Shown: positions 34,429-47,400, counted from the stretch's first letter. The stretch is 64,000 bases of DNA from Prosapia bicincta (GCA_036971475.1 JBAIZL010000005.1:162228886-162292885); one strand, 5' to 3'. Translations and numbers: made by a program. The notes: generated from the letters alone by a model not told the origin.

Positions 34429-34656
34429 CACAACGGTAAGAATTAAAACACTTGACTCTAAATCTCACTACACATTAGTTTATTAAAACAAGCAGACTAG
34501 TTTCGACGATTATGTCGCCTTCATCACTGGAGTAGCCAAACACTGATGGAGGCGACATCGAACTAATCTGGTTGTTTTAATAAACTAGTGTGTTTGTTTT
34601 AGTAAACTAATGTGTAGTAAGATTTAGAGTTAACTGTTTTAATTTTTACCGCTGTG
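34429..34656. repeat. foldback element D with hammerhead-like centre
   Basis: Starts CACAACGGTAA and ends TTACCGCTGTG. The arms share GACTCTAAATCT, ACACATTAGTTTATTAAAAC and ACTAGTTTCG-type text. The right arm has an internal duplication (TTTTAATAAACTAGTGTG, then TTTTAGTAAACTAATGTG). The centre reads GTGATGAAGGCGAC...GTCGAAACTAGTC on the minus strand, hammerhead-like but with the first core C changed. Confidence 0.8.
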
Positions 34657-34780
34657 ATTATGTCATTATTTTTCGATCAATTTATTTAAAGCATGTTTAA
34701 AAACTTTAAAATTAATTAGATTTTTTTGTTCAATATTTTTATAATTGATTTATATATTGGCGTCGAAGTAGATGATATGT

Positions 34781-34846
34781 AAAATTTCATCTCAATTTGG
34801 CATCGAAAGTGGGCAACAAACCGATCACAAGATTGAAACTACACTA
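34781..34846. repeat. diverged direct repeat, copy 1 (copy 2 at 35730-35794)
   Basis: AAAAT.TCATC.CAATTTG and CGAAAG.GGGC then CCGATCACAAGA...ACTACA recur about 950 bp later at 35730-35794 with moderate divergence. Confidence 0.55.
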
Positions 34847-35729
34847 TTTAAAATTAAGTAATTTATTAGTTATAATATGTTAGCAAACTATAATCTGTAT
34901 GATGTAACGTGTTTTGTAGACCGGGACTGGACCGGACGTGCCTTAAACTGTTTTTATAATGAGTTACCCACTAGCATCCCCACCAAGTGAATTCTCTTTC
35001 TTACCCTTACCATAATTTTCAAGTGAATATAGTAAAGTGAGTAGAAATATAATAATAACTATACCAAAAACGGCATAATTTGTAAAGTAAATTTGTTAAA
35101 TTTATATACAAACTTTTCAAATATTCTATACAAATTTGGAAATTTTAATTAGGTTAAGAAAATTAATTTTCTCAGTATAGATACTAGTACGTGACTCATT
35201 TAGGAAACAGCTGCAGGGACTCCATTTGATAAAGCACGTTCAAGTCAGCCCGGGTATTTTAGAAAGGTTACATCACACAAACTATTAGAATAAAGCTGAA
35301 CTAGAGGTAAGTCCACTTTAAAATATGGAGGCCGCACAAAAAATCAGCTGCAGGAAATTAAGGCCGAATGTATTCCTTCTGGGGCTCTGCTCTATTAGAC
35401 AACTAATAGATTTTCTTGATTTTTTCAAGTCATACTCTGATATTTTTTTAAAAATTGTCAATATACCTTAAAATATTTAGCACATATCTATTTTGCATAT
35501 CATTACAAGACAATCCATACCGAACAACGTATAATTTATTGGAAATATTCATTAGGGATTAAAGTAATAAGTATTTAATGGAGGGGGAGTAGGTCCCGCT
35601 CCTAATCGTCTACGCTTTGCGCGAGTATAGGTAACCTATCCTAGTCTCTAGCCGCACTCCCGAAAGTTCACGAAAATTGTAATGCCGTTTTTGTAATTGA
35701 TTCCCAAGTTGCAAACTAGTTGAGTGTGC

Positions 35730-35794
35730 AAAATATCAATCGAATTTGTCAACGAAAAGAGGGCGAAAAATCGACCACAAGACTTATACTACAG
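35730..35794. repeat. diverged direct repeat, copy 2
   Basis: See 34781-34846. The copies lie just upstream of the EcKL coding exon. Confidence 0.55.
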
Positions 35795-36190
35795 TATGGA
35801 TATAAGGGATTTAATTTTCCCCTCTAAGTGGAAATGCGGGAGTCGTGTGTACCCCTGAGAAGACCTACTCTTTATTGGGGTTAGAGAAGTGTCTGAACGG
35901 GTAGGTGGAAGAAAAGGTAGGCCTGAGGGAAAAACGTAATGACCTTTTGATATTTATTGCAAATACGAGAAAATAATTGCATGGCGCGTGAAAGATCGGT
36001 TACCTGAGGAGACCTATGCTCTTTCGCGATCATAGATTGAGGTCTCCCGGTCTCTCTGTAGGTTTACTTACTAATAAGTGGGCTTAGTTTCTTCAAGAGT
36101 GTTAATAACTACATGCACCACTAATTACAAACTGTACGGGAGTTATAATGGTATATTCGAATTACATTTTTTTTTAAATTGTTGAGTAAA

Positions 36191-36213
36191 GTATTATTAT
36201 TTTTCTGTTACAG
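36191..36213 (+). promoter_or_regulatory. splice acceptor before the EcKL start codon
   Basis: A pyrimidine-rich TTATTATTTTTCTGTTACAG ends at 36213, followed by TTACAAAA and ATG. It implies at least one upstream non-coding exon. Confidence 0.7.
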
Positions 36214-36221
36214 TTACAAAA

Positions 36222-37388
36222 ATGGGCGATTTCAACAACCCAAAATGGCTGAATAACGAGTTTCTCGAGTATGCTCTTAGCACAGATGACGACAAAGCCG
36301 AAGTGATAAGCTATCAGTCACGGGTTGGCGTCCCGCCGGGAACCAACTACTGTTCCGACACTTATAAAATCAAGGTGCAATACAAAACAAAGAAAGACAG
36401 CCAAATCAAGGAAATAGATTTATTCATCAAAGATCCGGTCGGAGGACATTTGGTGGATATGATGAAAGAAGGTAGGTTCGTGGAAAAGGAGTTGATGGCT
36501 TACGCCGATCTGTTCCCGTTGTACAGGAAGTACAAAGCCGGTGTTGAGATAACAGTTCGAAATTTTCCGACAAAAGTTGAAAACCTTTTGGTGTTGGAAA
36601 ACCTGGAAGGACAAGGATATAGGATGTTTGATAAAAGGATTCAGCTCGGATTTAGGCATGCTACGATTGCTTTAGAGTTACTTGCCAAGTTTCACGCGCT
36701 GTCGGTCGCTGTACACCACGAGCGACCGGAAGTTATTGAATCTCTAGCAGTTGCTCATGCGTACGAAAAGAGAACTACTTCAGCGTACGTGTTTGCAAAA
36801 GATAATTGCTTTGAACTTGCCGATGTGGTCGGGTCCTGGAAAGGCTACGAGAGGTTTGGAGATATGATCAGAAAAGCTTGCGAAACTTATGACGAAAGAT
36901 TTGACAAAACGTATTTCGAAAAGAGCCCGGTTCTGAATGTACTAAACCACGGAGACCCATGGTGTGGCAATATGCTTATACAAGAGGACGCTACAGGCTG
37001 TCCAATCAACGGCAAAATCATTGATCTGTCAAGTTTGCATTACGGATCGATTGGAATCGATATGAATATTTTTATTTTTACAAGCATAAAGTATAATATA
37101 CGAGAGGCTAGATATGACGATTTGGTTATGAAGTATTTGGATAAGTTGAACGCCACGCTGGCCGAGTGTGGCTGTAAGGAACGCATGAATAGGGAACAGT
37201 TTGATCAGGAGATGAAGAACACTGCTCTGAACGCCCTCTATGCCATCTACATCACTTCGTACTACATGTATTCAAATTACGAAGAGCTGGATGAAAATAA
37301 CCAGAATATAAATGTATACGACAGAAAGGTTTTTAGGGACAACACAATCGCTGTGTTGAAACACTTGGACAAAATGGGGTACAAGTGA
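36222..37388 (+). CDS. EcKL kinase-like protein (CHK/ecdysteroid-kinase-like family)
   Basis: 388 codons, uninterrupted. ATG 36222 is chosen because it is the first ATG after the splice acceptor and its context AAAATGG is good. Members phosphorylate small molecules: 22-hydroxyl of ecdysteroids in the founding enzymes, and probably plant or xenobiotic compounds in many insects. Visible: N-terminal PPGTNYCSDTYKIKV (nucleotide-loop region, residues 38-52); K70 in FIKDP; FVEKELMAYADLFP (86-99); hinge LVLENL (123-128); catalytic-loop motif HGDPWCGN (243-250); second metal Asp in IIDLSS (266-271). In most relatives that last motif is IDFQ, so Phe and Gln are replaced here although Asp is kept. There is no signal peptide or membrane segment, so it is cytosolic. 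Length is typical (about 380-430). Codon use and the open frame indicate a live gene. The substrate cannot be told from sequence. Confidence 0.95.
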   Translation: MGDFNNPKWLNNEFLEYALSTDDDKAEVISYQSRVGVPPGTNYCSDTYKIKVQYKTKKDSQIKEIDLFIKDPVGGHLVDMMKEGRFVEKELMAYADLFPLYRKYKAGVEITVRNFPTKVENLLVLENLEGQGYRMFDKRIQLGFRHATIALELLAKFHALSVAVHHERPEVIESLAVAHAYEKRTTSAYVFAKDNCFELADVVGSWKGYERFGDMIRKACETYDERFDKTYFEKSPVLNVLNHGDPWCGNMLIQEDATGCPINGKIIDLSSLHYGSIGIDMNIFIFTSIKYNIREARYDDLVMKYLDKLNATLAECGCKERMNREQFDQEMKNTALNALYAIYITSYYMYSNYEELDENNQNINVYDRKVFRDNTIAVLKHLDKMGYK

Positions 37389-38796
37389 TAACGATTTTTG
37401 TTTTAAAGGACGATTCCTTTAATAATTTCAATTTTTGTTTAAAACAAGTTACTAGATTGTATCTCACATTTGTGAGTATTTCCTTTATAGTTCAAAGATA
37501 TCTATAATTTTACAACTGCACGTAGTACAGTTGTAAACGTTAAAAAACTGTTCATGTTTTAAACACAGTTTATTTATTTAATTGAATTAAAAATGGGTTT
37601 TCTTATTTAATTACTGAATAAAAGAATTTAATATAATATTAATTAAACAATGAGTTTAACACATTGTATATATCAGCTCCAGATGTATTTTCATGAAACC
37701 AGTAATTTTATCTTTTAACTAGTTTAAATAGTGATGACATTATTTAAGTTATTGTATTTTTAAAAATTTTGATTGTTATTATTGCAAGTAAATTCTTGTT
37801 GTCTTGGACATTTTGCATATTCGTTATATTTTTATAATGAATGTTCTTGTACAATGGCAATTGGGCATAAGAATATTCCGAAGTATAAAATACATTTCTT
37901 AGTTCTACTTTAAGACTCTTTGGAAATAGTATCTTTTATGTTTAAGTTGTGTAATAGTGAAATTTATTTAATGATTAAAAGCTTTTATCAAAATGACTGT
38001 TAAACAGATTAGATTAATTTATTTTATGTTAAAGGATTACATTGTATGAAAAAAAACTTGTCATATGTTATGTGAAAATTACATTTAGTAATTGTTTTGT
38101 TAAGTTGTGTATTTTATGTTCCCTTTTTTATTTTATTTTGATTAGAACATTTTAACCCACTGATTGGGGTTGATTGCACATATAAATGACTAAGAATAGA
38201 AGACCACTAGAAAAGCGATACCTTTAATTCTCATAATAAAAGTTCTTGACGAAACACATGTCAACAATTTCAACACTATTTTCGATTTCACTGCACTGTG
38301 GGTTAGTTTTGGTCTGTCTTAGGGTTAATTATGTCTATTAAGTTAAATAATTTATAGTTTTAAAAAAATTTTATTTCTACTTATTCCTTTATTATATAAT
38401 TTATGTGTTTATAAATTGTAGTTGTTGAAAAAATTCATTTAATAAAAAAAAGTACGAAAAGGCCTAAAAATGACAATCTGGGAACAACTGCAAATTTTTA
38501 AACACAAAAATAATATAACAAACAAACAAGTACAAATAAATGATAAATTATTCAACCTAATAGTTAAAATTCACCCTAAGTGAGACCGAAACTAACCCAT
38601 AGAGCAATGAAACTGAAAATAGATCAGTACCGTTATACCACGTGATAATGTAACCCTCTCACACCTGCCAACTACAAGAAACCGTCAGTGTTCTAAACAA
38701 ACTTGAAAATGAGAGCACGTAATTAATAGTTTTCGAAAGTCGACTCGCAAATATACCAAGTAAGATTCTTGTTTTAGTGCATCAAAGTGTAAGTGC
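37389..38796. other. 3' untranslated region and intergenic DNA
   Basis: After the EcKL stop, AATAAA occurs at 37617-37622 and could end the transcript. Beyond it is AT-rich sequence without a recognisable gene. Confidence 0.6.
37617..37622 (+). terminator. poly(A) signal AATAAA for the EcKL gene
   Basis: The hexamer lies 229 bp after the stop codon. Cleavage would be expected within the next 30 bp. Confidence 0.5.
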
Positions 38797-38958
<162 letters not shown>

Positions 38959-39184
38959 ACAAGAGTGAAACATATAAAACTCATGATTTTCATTTGTCCA
39001 TTATTTGAGTAGTAATACGCTGAAAAGTTTTATTTGCCTATCAAATGACGCAGGCCTTGAAGTTTTGATATAATGTCTTATTTGTCGGCAGAGAATTTGC
39101 TGATACTGAGTATGGTGCGCAGTATCAGCAGAGAGTATCGTGGGTCAACGTTTTTTCCAAGGTAGAGTGATTACGAAGAGTACC

Positions 39185-39545
39185 GATTCATTTTCAGTGA
39201 ATTCTTTGAGCAATTGGATGGAATTGAGCTGCATCAAGGGTATTTCTAACAGAACAGTGCCACTCGCCATACATCACTTGAGTCTATGGCGTTGATCCAA
39301 AGTTACTTTGAAGACCGCGTAGTTTCCAGGAATTTGTAACCGCCAAAGTCGCCGGACTCTATCACAACATATTTTTTTCCTGTGGGGTTATCTAAAGGAA
39401 GAGTCTACGCTACTCGATCTCGGACTTTGGATGATCTGATGGACAATAGTATACACGAAATCAACAACGCAACGCTTCAACAAACTGCCAAAAACATGGA
39501 TCGACGAGTTCAGCTGTGCCTAGAGGCGGACGGATGACATTTTAA
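39185..39545 (+). pseudogene. Tc1/mariner-superfamily transposase C-terminal remnant
   Basis: Plus strand: FFEQLDGIELHQGYF, stop, QNSATRHTSLESMALIQSYF, EDRVVSRNL, stop, PPKSPDSITTYFF. Then, two frames mixed, LWGYLK and GRVYATRSRTLDDLMDNSIH, ending QQTAKNMDRRVQLCLEADG. These match the common insect transposase end: QQDGATAHTS..SM, D..WPPRSPDLTP.DFFLWGYLK..VY, and a C-terminal R.~.C....G.H. The Asp of QQDGA is mutated to Asn; that of SPD is kept. Two stops and at least one frameshift. The N-terminal half and terminal repeats are not seen. It is a different family from the mariner at 8 kb. Confidence 0.85.
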
Positions 39546-39672
39546 ACACAACTTTTATATATATATGGATAACGTTAAATATCAAGAATATATAAATATA
39601 TATATATAAATATATATACATAAAACAACCTTGTATATATATAAATATAAAATACGTTTTCTTGTTTAATTA

Positions 39673-39902
39673 TTTAAAACAACATAGGTTATTCAAATAC
39701 AAGAATATTTATTAATTTATATCCTTTTTGCTTTTCTGGCAAACAGTACCAACATCATCAGGAATGAAAATTACAATAATGTAAGCTATAGGCCTAAAAC
39801 ATATGTTTAATTAGAAATAGAATTGTTGCTAAATTTATACAAATTGCCAAATTGGATATAAATTAATAAATATTCTTGTATTTGAATAACCTATGTTGTT
39901 TT

Positions 39903-39905
<3 letters not shown>
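39673..39905. repeat. perfect 52-bp inverted repeat (foldback E)
   Basis: 39673-39724 is the exact reverse complement of 39854-39905. The 129-bp spacer carries, on the minus strand, CCTGATGATGTTGGTACTGT followed by TTGCCAGAAAAGC. This is the same centre as foldback A (CCTGATGATGGTACTGTTAG then CCATCGAAAAGC). The arms share CAAATACAAGAAT with A. The right arm abuts (TA)n. Confidence 0.9.

Positions 39906-39964
<59 letters not shown>
39904..39964. repeat. (TA)n microsatellite
   Basis: About 30 TA units directly after the right arm of foldback E. Confidence 0.95.
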
Positions 39965-39970
<6 letters not shown>

Positions 39971-40447
39971 TACAGAAGGTAAATGCAAATAAAGGTAGAT
40001 ATTTCTTTTAAAAAAGATATTCCATATCTGTTTTAAAAATACATCAAATAAAAGAAGGACGAAAAGAGTAAGTGTACGAGTAATGCCCGTAAATGACTAG
40101 GCTCTATTAATTAGATTATTATAACCACTTAATAGCCTTTTCTGTGCAATAATCCTTTCTTTAAACATTCAGTCTAATAAATAAAATTGTAAATTGATTA
40201 ATTTTTTTAAAAGAAAAAACTTTTTTTCTCATAATTCTGATAAAAATTAGTTTGAAAGAGAATTAAAAATACACCACAAACAGGAGTTGGACTGAGTTTT
40301 GAGAAAAAATTAATCATTTCCTTGTAGTGAGTATATGTTAAAAATGTTATAGTAAAATTTGTTGACATTTAAATTTGTAAGGTTATGTATTGCTCGCAGA
40401 ACAACCAAATTTAAACTCTTCTAAATGTAAAACAAAAAGTGGAGGGA
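39965..40447. other. no gene seen
   Basis: AT-rich spacer between the microsatellite and the large palindrome. Confidence 0.5.
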
Positions 40448-41330
40448 CCGTACTTCTAAAGTGTACCTTTTCGAGGTTAACACTACAAAAAATAGACTAG
40501 AGATAAAGAGTAAAAATTGAAAAAAAAACAACCGAATTAAAAAAAAGAACCCAAATATATAATTTTTACTTACTAAAAAGCAAAAAATAATTGTCCATAA
40601 ACGAAAACATAATTTATCATAAGTTTATTACCCACAAAATTTTGAAGGTAATGCCGAGTACATGAAATTATAATCAACTCACTGAACGTAGCAAACAATG
40701 TGATTTTACATGATGTTGAAGCACTTTGGCATACAAAATTATGATATAAACATAGTTTATTCAATAATTTCTTCCATACACTTATTTTATATATGTAAGA
40801 AACGTATTAAATTTATAATACAAAAGGTTTAAGGAGATATTATCTCTTATATTTGTAAGCATCTACAGTAATCACATTCCATGTAATCCATTCAAAGAAG
40901 GTTGAAATGCTCGCAATCTGATATGCAATACCATATTTTGTATCGAACAAAATCTGATATTGTATGGTCTTTGTCGAGAACACAGATCAATTATAGTCTC
41001 CCATACTCTCAGAGTATCAAACACATAAAATTTTTGTTTCGTGAGAAGACTCTATTGTTCGCTATAATTAATCGTGGGAAATCACGCAATCAAAAAGTTG
41101 ATTGTTTCGGAAATGTTTGAAATAGATTTGATGGCTTAGCAAATACAAGGCATGACTGCGGCAGACGAGTTGAAAATGTTGTGGGTAGTAATGATAAATT
41201 ACGCTTTCGTTATTGGAAAATTATTTTCTACTTTTTAGTAAGTTAAAATTATATATTGGGGTTGTTTATTTGAAGTCGATTCCGTTTTTTTTAATGTTAA
41301 TTTCTTCATTTTTAGAAGTATGATCTTTAA
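40448..41330. repeat. large imperfect palindrome (about 880 bp)
   Basis: The left arm at about 40448-40690 and the right arm at about 41105-41330 are diverged reverse complements. Matching blocks are CGTACTTCTAAA, CCAATATATAATTTT.ACTTA, CTAAAAAG.A.AAAATAATT, CGAAA.C.TAATTTATCAT and TACCCACAA.ATTTT. The open frames inside have no family signature. It is probably a long-terminal-inverted-repeat DNA transposon derivative; no clear target duplication was found. Confidence 0.65.
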
Positions 41331-44300
41331 TTTCTATTTACATTACAATAGAATTTCGTTTCATGCCGTTGATTATGTTGACTCATTACCAATATTTATC
41401 ATCAAAATTTTCGATGTGTATATACCTCTAATCATATTGCTTGATCATTGTTCAAATAATTGACACACTCTTGAACAATACGATAAACACATCATTTCCT
41501 CAGACGAATACATTAAGTAATTTATGTTGGAAATTCCCTTGATGAATTCCCTAAAATCCTACATATTATTTCTTATCTTGCAATTATTCTTTTCCTTTCC
41601 ATTTAAAAAGTGTTAACAATCGTGTAATGCAGAATATTAGGTAAATTCACACTAATGCTATCTTTAATAATTATTAGCAAAAACTCTTTTACGTAAAATA
41701 TAAATAAAAAAATCGAGTGAAAGTTTATAGTAAAGTAATATTTAATGAATTTCATTGTCGGTATTTAGGGATGTAGGGGCCTAATGCGTTTTTCACCTGA
41801 GGTATATTGAATATTCCGTTTATGGTAAATGATATAAATCGTATTTTCAGTGTATTTATTTTGGTTTATCTCATTCGAGTTATACCAAGTTATAGGCCTA
41901 TATCAATATAGGTAAACCATCCAACATAGCGGAAATTCATTCATTAGTACCAATGATGCCCTTTCTAAGCAGTTTCTCAAACGAGAAAAAAATCTATTCG
42001 TTTTATACTTTTTTCCGTATTATTTTTGTATGTGGTAGAATACTACATTATATAAATACGTTGATTGTATATTTTGCTTATAGTTATTTTATAACTCATA
42101 ATTCTTATTTTAAAAAAACTTTGTTCTCACTCCAAAAAAGTTTAAAAAAAAATAAATTAGCGTATTGTCTCAAAATCAGATGGATTGGGATGTAACTATA
42201 GTGGAATCACCGGGAGGGTTTTCCCCTTCATTTGCCAACATAATCACTTCGATCGGTTCAATACTTCCAAAATTATCGTGAAACAAACATTAAAAAAATC
42301 ATACGGATCGAATACAGATCCTCCTTTTTTGACGCAGTTAACAAACCATCTTTACACTCAATCGGACAGAATAATACTACAATAAAGTATCAGAATAATG
42401 AAGAAAGGAAGCGGAAACCATTACTTGTTCTTACTGGTGGTTAGTTGCAGCTTTTCTCTATCAACTCTATGAAGTTACAATAACATTCATGATGCCAAAA
42501 CTCTTTCAAGTTACGGTGTGATTGTAGAAAAGTTAATAACAACCTCGCCAGCTCCCAAAGCCAAACCATACAGGTTCCTTTAAAATTTCTGCTAGGTACA
42601 TTAGGGTGTTCGTCGAAAGGTTTTAATTTTGTACCATTTATACCAGAGCATTTTGTATCCCTGCTTAAAATCCTACCTATATTCACAATATTTTCACTCC
42701 CTTCGTAGAGAATAATACTGACGATCATACAATAAAACTAAAAAAAAAAAATTAATAAAATAACGGGGTGTCATAAAAATATCTTGCAAGCTGGTTTTTG
42801 GGTTGGATTTTTATTGTGCTTGAACGTAGATCAATTTGGTTTCTATTATATACCTCTATGTCGGGTAAATACATCTAACCACAAACAATTTATTTGTTAA
42901 TTGTAATACATTAATTAAATATAAATATCAATATCCTTCGAAATATTTAAAATGTCTGCATTTTTAAAAAAAACTATAGTTTTTGTTGTTGTTACTGATG
43001 GTTAGTTATAGCCTTTTCTTTTATCAATGTCATGATGAAGCTTACGTCCATGGCTCCAAATTAAGAGTTAGCCTCTTCAACGTCTGAAACAAAATCACGC
43101 ACATCCCTTGGGATTTCCATGAGGTATAGTAGGCTGTTTACGAGCTCTTGTGTATGTTATGTTGTACTACTTACGTATATTCTATAATTAGCTACAGAAT
43201 AATCGGTTGTCTTGTACAGAGCCCTGGTGTTTAATTAAAGCTATTTGAAACTAAAGATAGTCGGTTCTTGTGTTGTGTAAATCTCAGTCTGTCATTGAGT
43301 TAATGGTGTTTCACCGAATACTTGGAATGAGTTTACGTCAACAGCACATTGCCAGGCCCTATTAGAATCACCGCCCACGCTTCAATACAGCTAGAGATGA
43401 AGTTTTTACATGCCTCCAAATGTAGACTAACACAACCCACGACACTCGTGGCTTGGGACCACATTCTATTATTTTATAGTTAGGTGATGCCGTGTAGCGG
43501 TTTCGGCCACTTCTAACTTGCCGAGAATTGAGGTTCGGAGGAAGAAAATCTTTTAAACATTAGTAACCGGTATATTTATTGTTATCGAGGACGTATTGTA
43601 AACCTTAAAATACATCTCAGTGGCAAATACAACTTTAGTGGTTGTAATAGATATTTTATATAGCACATCATAGGTGTTGTAAAATAATAAAATTTAACGC
43701 CTATAACCTAAAAATTAAAAAGGTAAAAACATAACCTTACTTTGCCATACTACATTATAGCGTAGGTAAATAATACCCGTTTAGAATACATTTAGTTATA
43801 ATAATAATAAATTAAGTTTACAATAATTAAATTAAGTAACATACAGTAAGCTAACCGGTTGACAAGTGAAGCGGCCTTGATACTGCTACACGTTATCGAA
43901 TTGTCAGGCACAAGATAGAGCCAAATGACGGACAAAATTATTTCTCGATGTGTGCTCTCAAGGTCTAACGGGATGGGTTTATGCCCGCCCAGTGGTAAGT
44001 CCTGAGTCTAAGGATCCAGCCTTAGGTAGAACAATAGAGAGTGAATAAGGTCCGATTGAACTACTCGATCGATTTAATCAGACGGGGATTGTAAAACTTG
44101 CCGTTCAGAAGATTCTATTGGTTTCTAATAGCTATAGAAAAGCGATCGAACGTGTAGTATGCTTGGACTTCCGGTTACCAGAACAGGCCTCAAAATGAGA
44201 TCGAAAACCTCTTGCAGACTGGTAACACTGGGAAGAGCATCAACTAATCTGTTTGTATCAGACGAAAGTCACCTGGGCAGGTGACACGATTTTGAGGGAG

Positions 44301-44479
44301 CGATCTTAAAATAGAGACGTGGAAAGGAGCCCATATGTTGAATCCTAGTATGGGCTAAACATCTTAATGAACCAGAACTGCCGGCAACATTTGGTCAAAA
44401 TATACATTGCAAAACATCTGTCCCAAATAACCTGCTTGTCGTATGTTTTTAGCTCAGAAAATGTGGGGTTTTTCACCTG
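41331..44479. other. no gene seen; a weak internal duplication
   Basis: About 42423-42475 resembles 42988-43040 (GTTACTG.TGGTTAGTT..AGC and later text). The minus-strand frame 42728-42441 has no recognised domain. The segment 43850-44470 is less AT-rich than average but has no open frame or motif. Confidence 0.45.
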
Positions 44480-47400
44480 TGTTATTTCTATGGTCACTAC
44501 TCCATCACACTAATCCTGGGGTTATGGATGATACGACGTATTGTATTAATCAGTATGGGAATGCACACTGTTCCTGTCACCACGCCGAGAAACATGAGGG
44601 ATACGAGGGATTGTAGCCTATATATCAGTATGGCAATGAACATTGTTCCTATTACCCGAACTCAGGTTTATAGGGGATACGAGGCATTGTATTAATCAGT
44701 TTGTTGATGCTGACTGTTTTTCTTACCCACGCCAACCGTTATGAGGGATAGAAGGCGTTGCATTAATCAGTTTGTTAATACTCACTGTTCTTGTCACCCA
44801 CGAACAGCGTTATTGAAGATATGAGGCATTGTGTTATTCAGTATGGGAATGCTAACCGTTCCTGTCCTCCACAACTAAAGTTTAGAGGGATACGAACCAT
44901 TGTATTAATCAGTTTGTTGATGCTGACTGTTCCTTTTACCCACGCCAACCGTTATGAGGGATAGAAGGCATTGCATTAATCAGTTTGTTAATGCTCACTG
45001 TTCCTGTCACCCACGAACAGCGTTATTGAAGATATGAGGCATTGTGTTATTCAGTATGGGAATGCTAACCGTTCCTGTCCTCCACAACTAAAGTTTAGAG
45101 GGATACGAACCATTGTATTAATCAGTTTGTTGATGCTGACTGTTCCTTTTACCCACGCCAACCGTTATGAGGGATAGAAGGCATTGCATTAATCAGTTTG
45201 TTAATGCTCACTGTTCCTGTCACCCACGAACAGCGTTATTGAAGATATGAGGCATTGTGTTATTCAGTATGGGAATGCTCACCGTTCCTGTCGCTTACAA
45301 CCATGTTTGTGAGGGATACGAGGCATTATATTATTCAGTATGGGAAAGCTCACAGTACCTATCACTTACGAAAAGCGATAAAGGAGGGTTCCGAGCCATT
45401 GTATCAATCAGTATGGGAATGCTCAAAGTTCCTGTAACCCCCAGACAGGTTTAAAAGGAATCCGAGCAATTTATTTAATCAATATGGAAATGCACGCTGT
45501 TTCTATTCAACGCAACTATGGTTATTGGGGTTACGAGACATTGTATTAATCAGTATACAATTCACACCTTTTCTGTCACCCACGCGTAGAAATATGAGGG
45601 ATATGAAGCATTGTATTACTCAGTATGGGAATACTCAATGTTTCGGATAGCCACATCTAGGTTATGGGTGTATTAATCAGTACTGGAACGCTCACTGTTT
45701 CTGTCACCTACATGGGTTATGGGGGATAGGAGACATTGTATTAATCAGTACTGGAACGCTCCCTGTTTCTGTCACATACATGGGTTATGGGGGATAGGAG
45801 ACATTGTATTAATCAGTACTGGAACGCTCACTGTTACTGTCACCTACATGGGTTATGGGGGATAGGAGACATTGTATTAATCAGTACTAGAACGCTCACT
45901 GTTACTGTCACCTACATGGGTTATGGGGGATAGGAGACATTGTATTAATCAGTACTGGAACGCTCACTGTTTCTGTCACATACATGGGTTATGGGGGATA
46001 GGAGACATTGTATTAATCAGTACTGGAACGCTCACTGTTTCTGTCACATACATGGGTTATGGGGGATAGGAGACATTGTATTAATCAGTACTGGAACGCT
46101 CACTGTTACTGTCACCTACATGGGTTATGGGGGATAGGAGGCATTGTATTAATCAGTACTGGAACGCTCACTGTTTCTGTCACCTACATGGGTTATGGGG
46201 GGTAGGAGGCATTATATTAATCAGTACTGGAACGCTCACTGTTACTGTCACCTACATGGGTTATGGGGGATAGGAGGCATTGTATTAATCAGTACTGGAA
46301 CGCTCACTGTTACTGTCACCTAGATGGGTTATGGGGGATAGGAGGCATTGTATTAATCAGTACTGGAACGCTCACTGTTACTGTCACCTACATGGGTTAT
46401 GGGGGGTAGGAGGCATTATATTAATCAGTACTGGAACGCTCACTGTTTCTGTCACATACATGGGTTATGGTTGATAGGAGGCATTGTATTAATCAGTACT
46501 GGAACGCTCACTGTTTCTGTCACATACATGGGTTATGGGGGGTAGGAGGCATTGTATTAACCAGTATAGGAATGCTCAATGTTCCGGTAAACCACACACT
46601 AGGTTATGCGGGAATCGAGGCGTTGTATTATTCAATTTGTTAATGCTCACTAATTCTGGCGCCCACGATTAAAAAATGAGAGATACTATGCATTGTATTA
46701 ATAAATATGGGAATGGTCAAGAATCCTGTCGCTTACACCCAGGTTTATGGGGGATACGAGGTATTGTATTAAACGGTATAGCATCACTCACTGTTTCTGT
46801 CACCTACTCCTGGGGTTAGGGGATACGAGGCATTGTATTAATAAGTATGGGAATGGCCACGGTTCCTGTCACTTACACCCAGGTTTATGGGGGATACGAG
46901 GTATTGTATTAATAAGTATGGGAATGGCCACGGTTCCTGTCACTTACACCCAGGTTTATGGGGGATACGAGGTATTGTATTAAACGGTATAGCATCACTC
47001 ACTGCTTCTGCCACCTACTCCTGGAGTTGGGGGATACGAGGCTTTGTATTAATCAGTATGGCAATGCTCACCGTTCCTGGCATCTGCGCCTAGGGTTAGG
47101 GTGGATACAAAACCTTTTATTAATCAGTATGGTAATTCCCAATGTTCCTGTCTCCCACTTTAATGGTTATGGGGGATAGGAGGCATTGTATTAATCAGTA
47201 TGACAATGCTCACTGCTCCTTTCACCTACAGAGAGGGTTATAGGGGATACGAGGCTTTGTATTAATCAGTATGGCAATGCTCACTGCTCCTTTCGCCTAC
47301 AGAGAGGGTTATAGGGGATACGAGGCTTTGTATTAATCAGTATGACAATGCTCACTGCTCGTTTCACCTACAGAGAGGGTTATAGGGGATACGAGGCTTT

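Larger units (their letters stand above)
26581..36213 (+). other. possible long first intron of the EcKL gene, transposon-rich
   Basis: It starts GTAAGT and ends TTTTTCTGTTACAG. It holds the hAT elements at 27129-27348 and 31940-33234, the PLE scrap and hammerhead at 28.1-28.9 kb, direct repeats to 29804, foldbacks at 34.2-34.7 kb and a dispersed repeat pair at 34781 and 35730. The rest, including 29.8-31.9 kb and 33.2-34.2 kb, shows no gene. Confidence 0.35.

Noticed and set aside
42441..42728. 95-codon minus-strand frame
   Set aside because: Part of a weakly duplicated region, but no domain or exon borders could be supported.
46747..47179. Overlapping open frames inside the satellite (78, 68 and 73 codons)
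   Set aside because: They arise from the 68/71-bp units in different frames; the peptides are just repeats of the unit.
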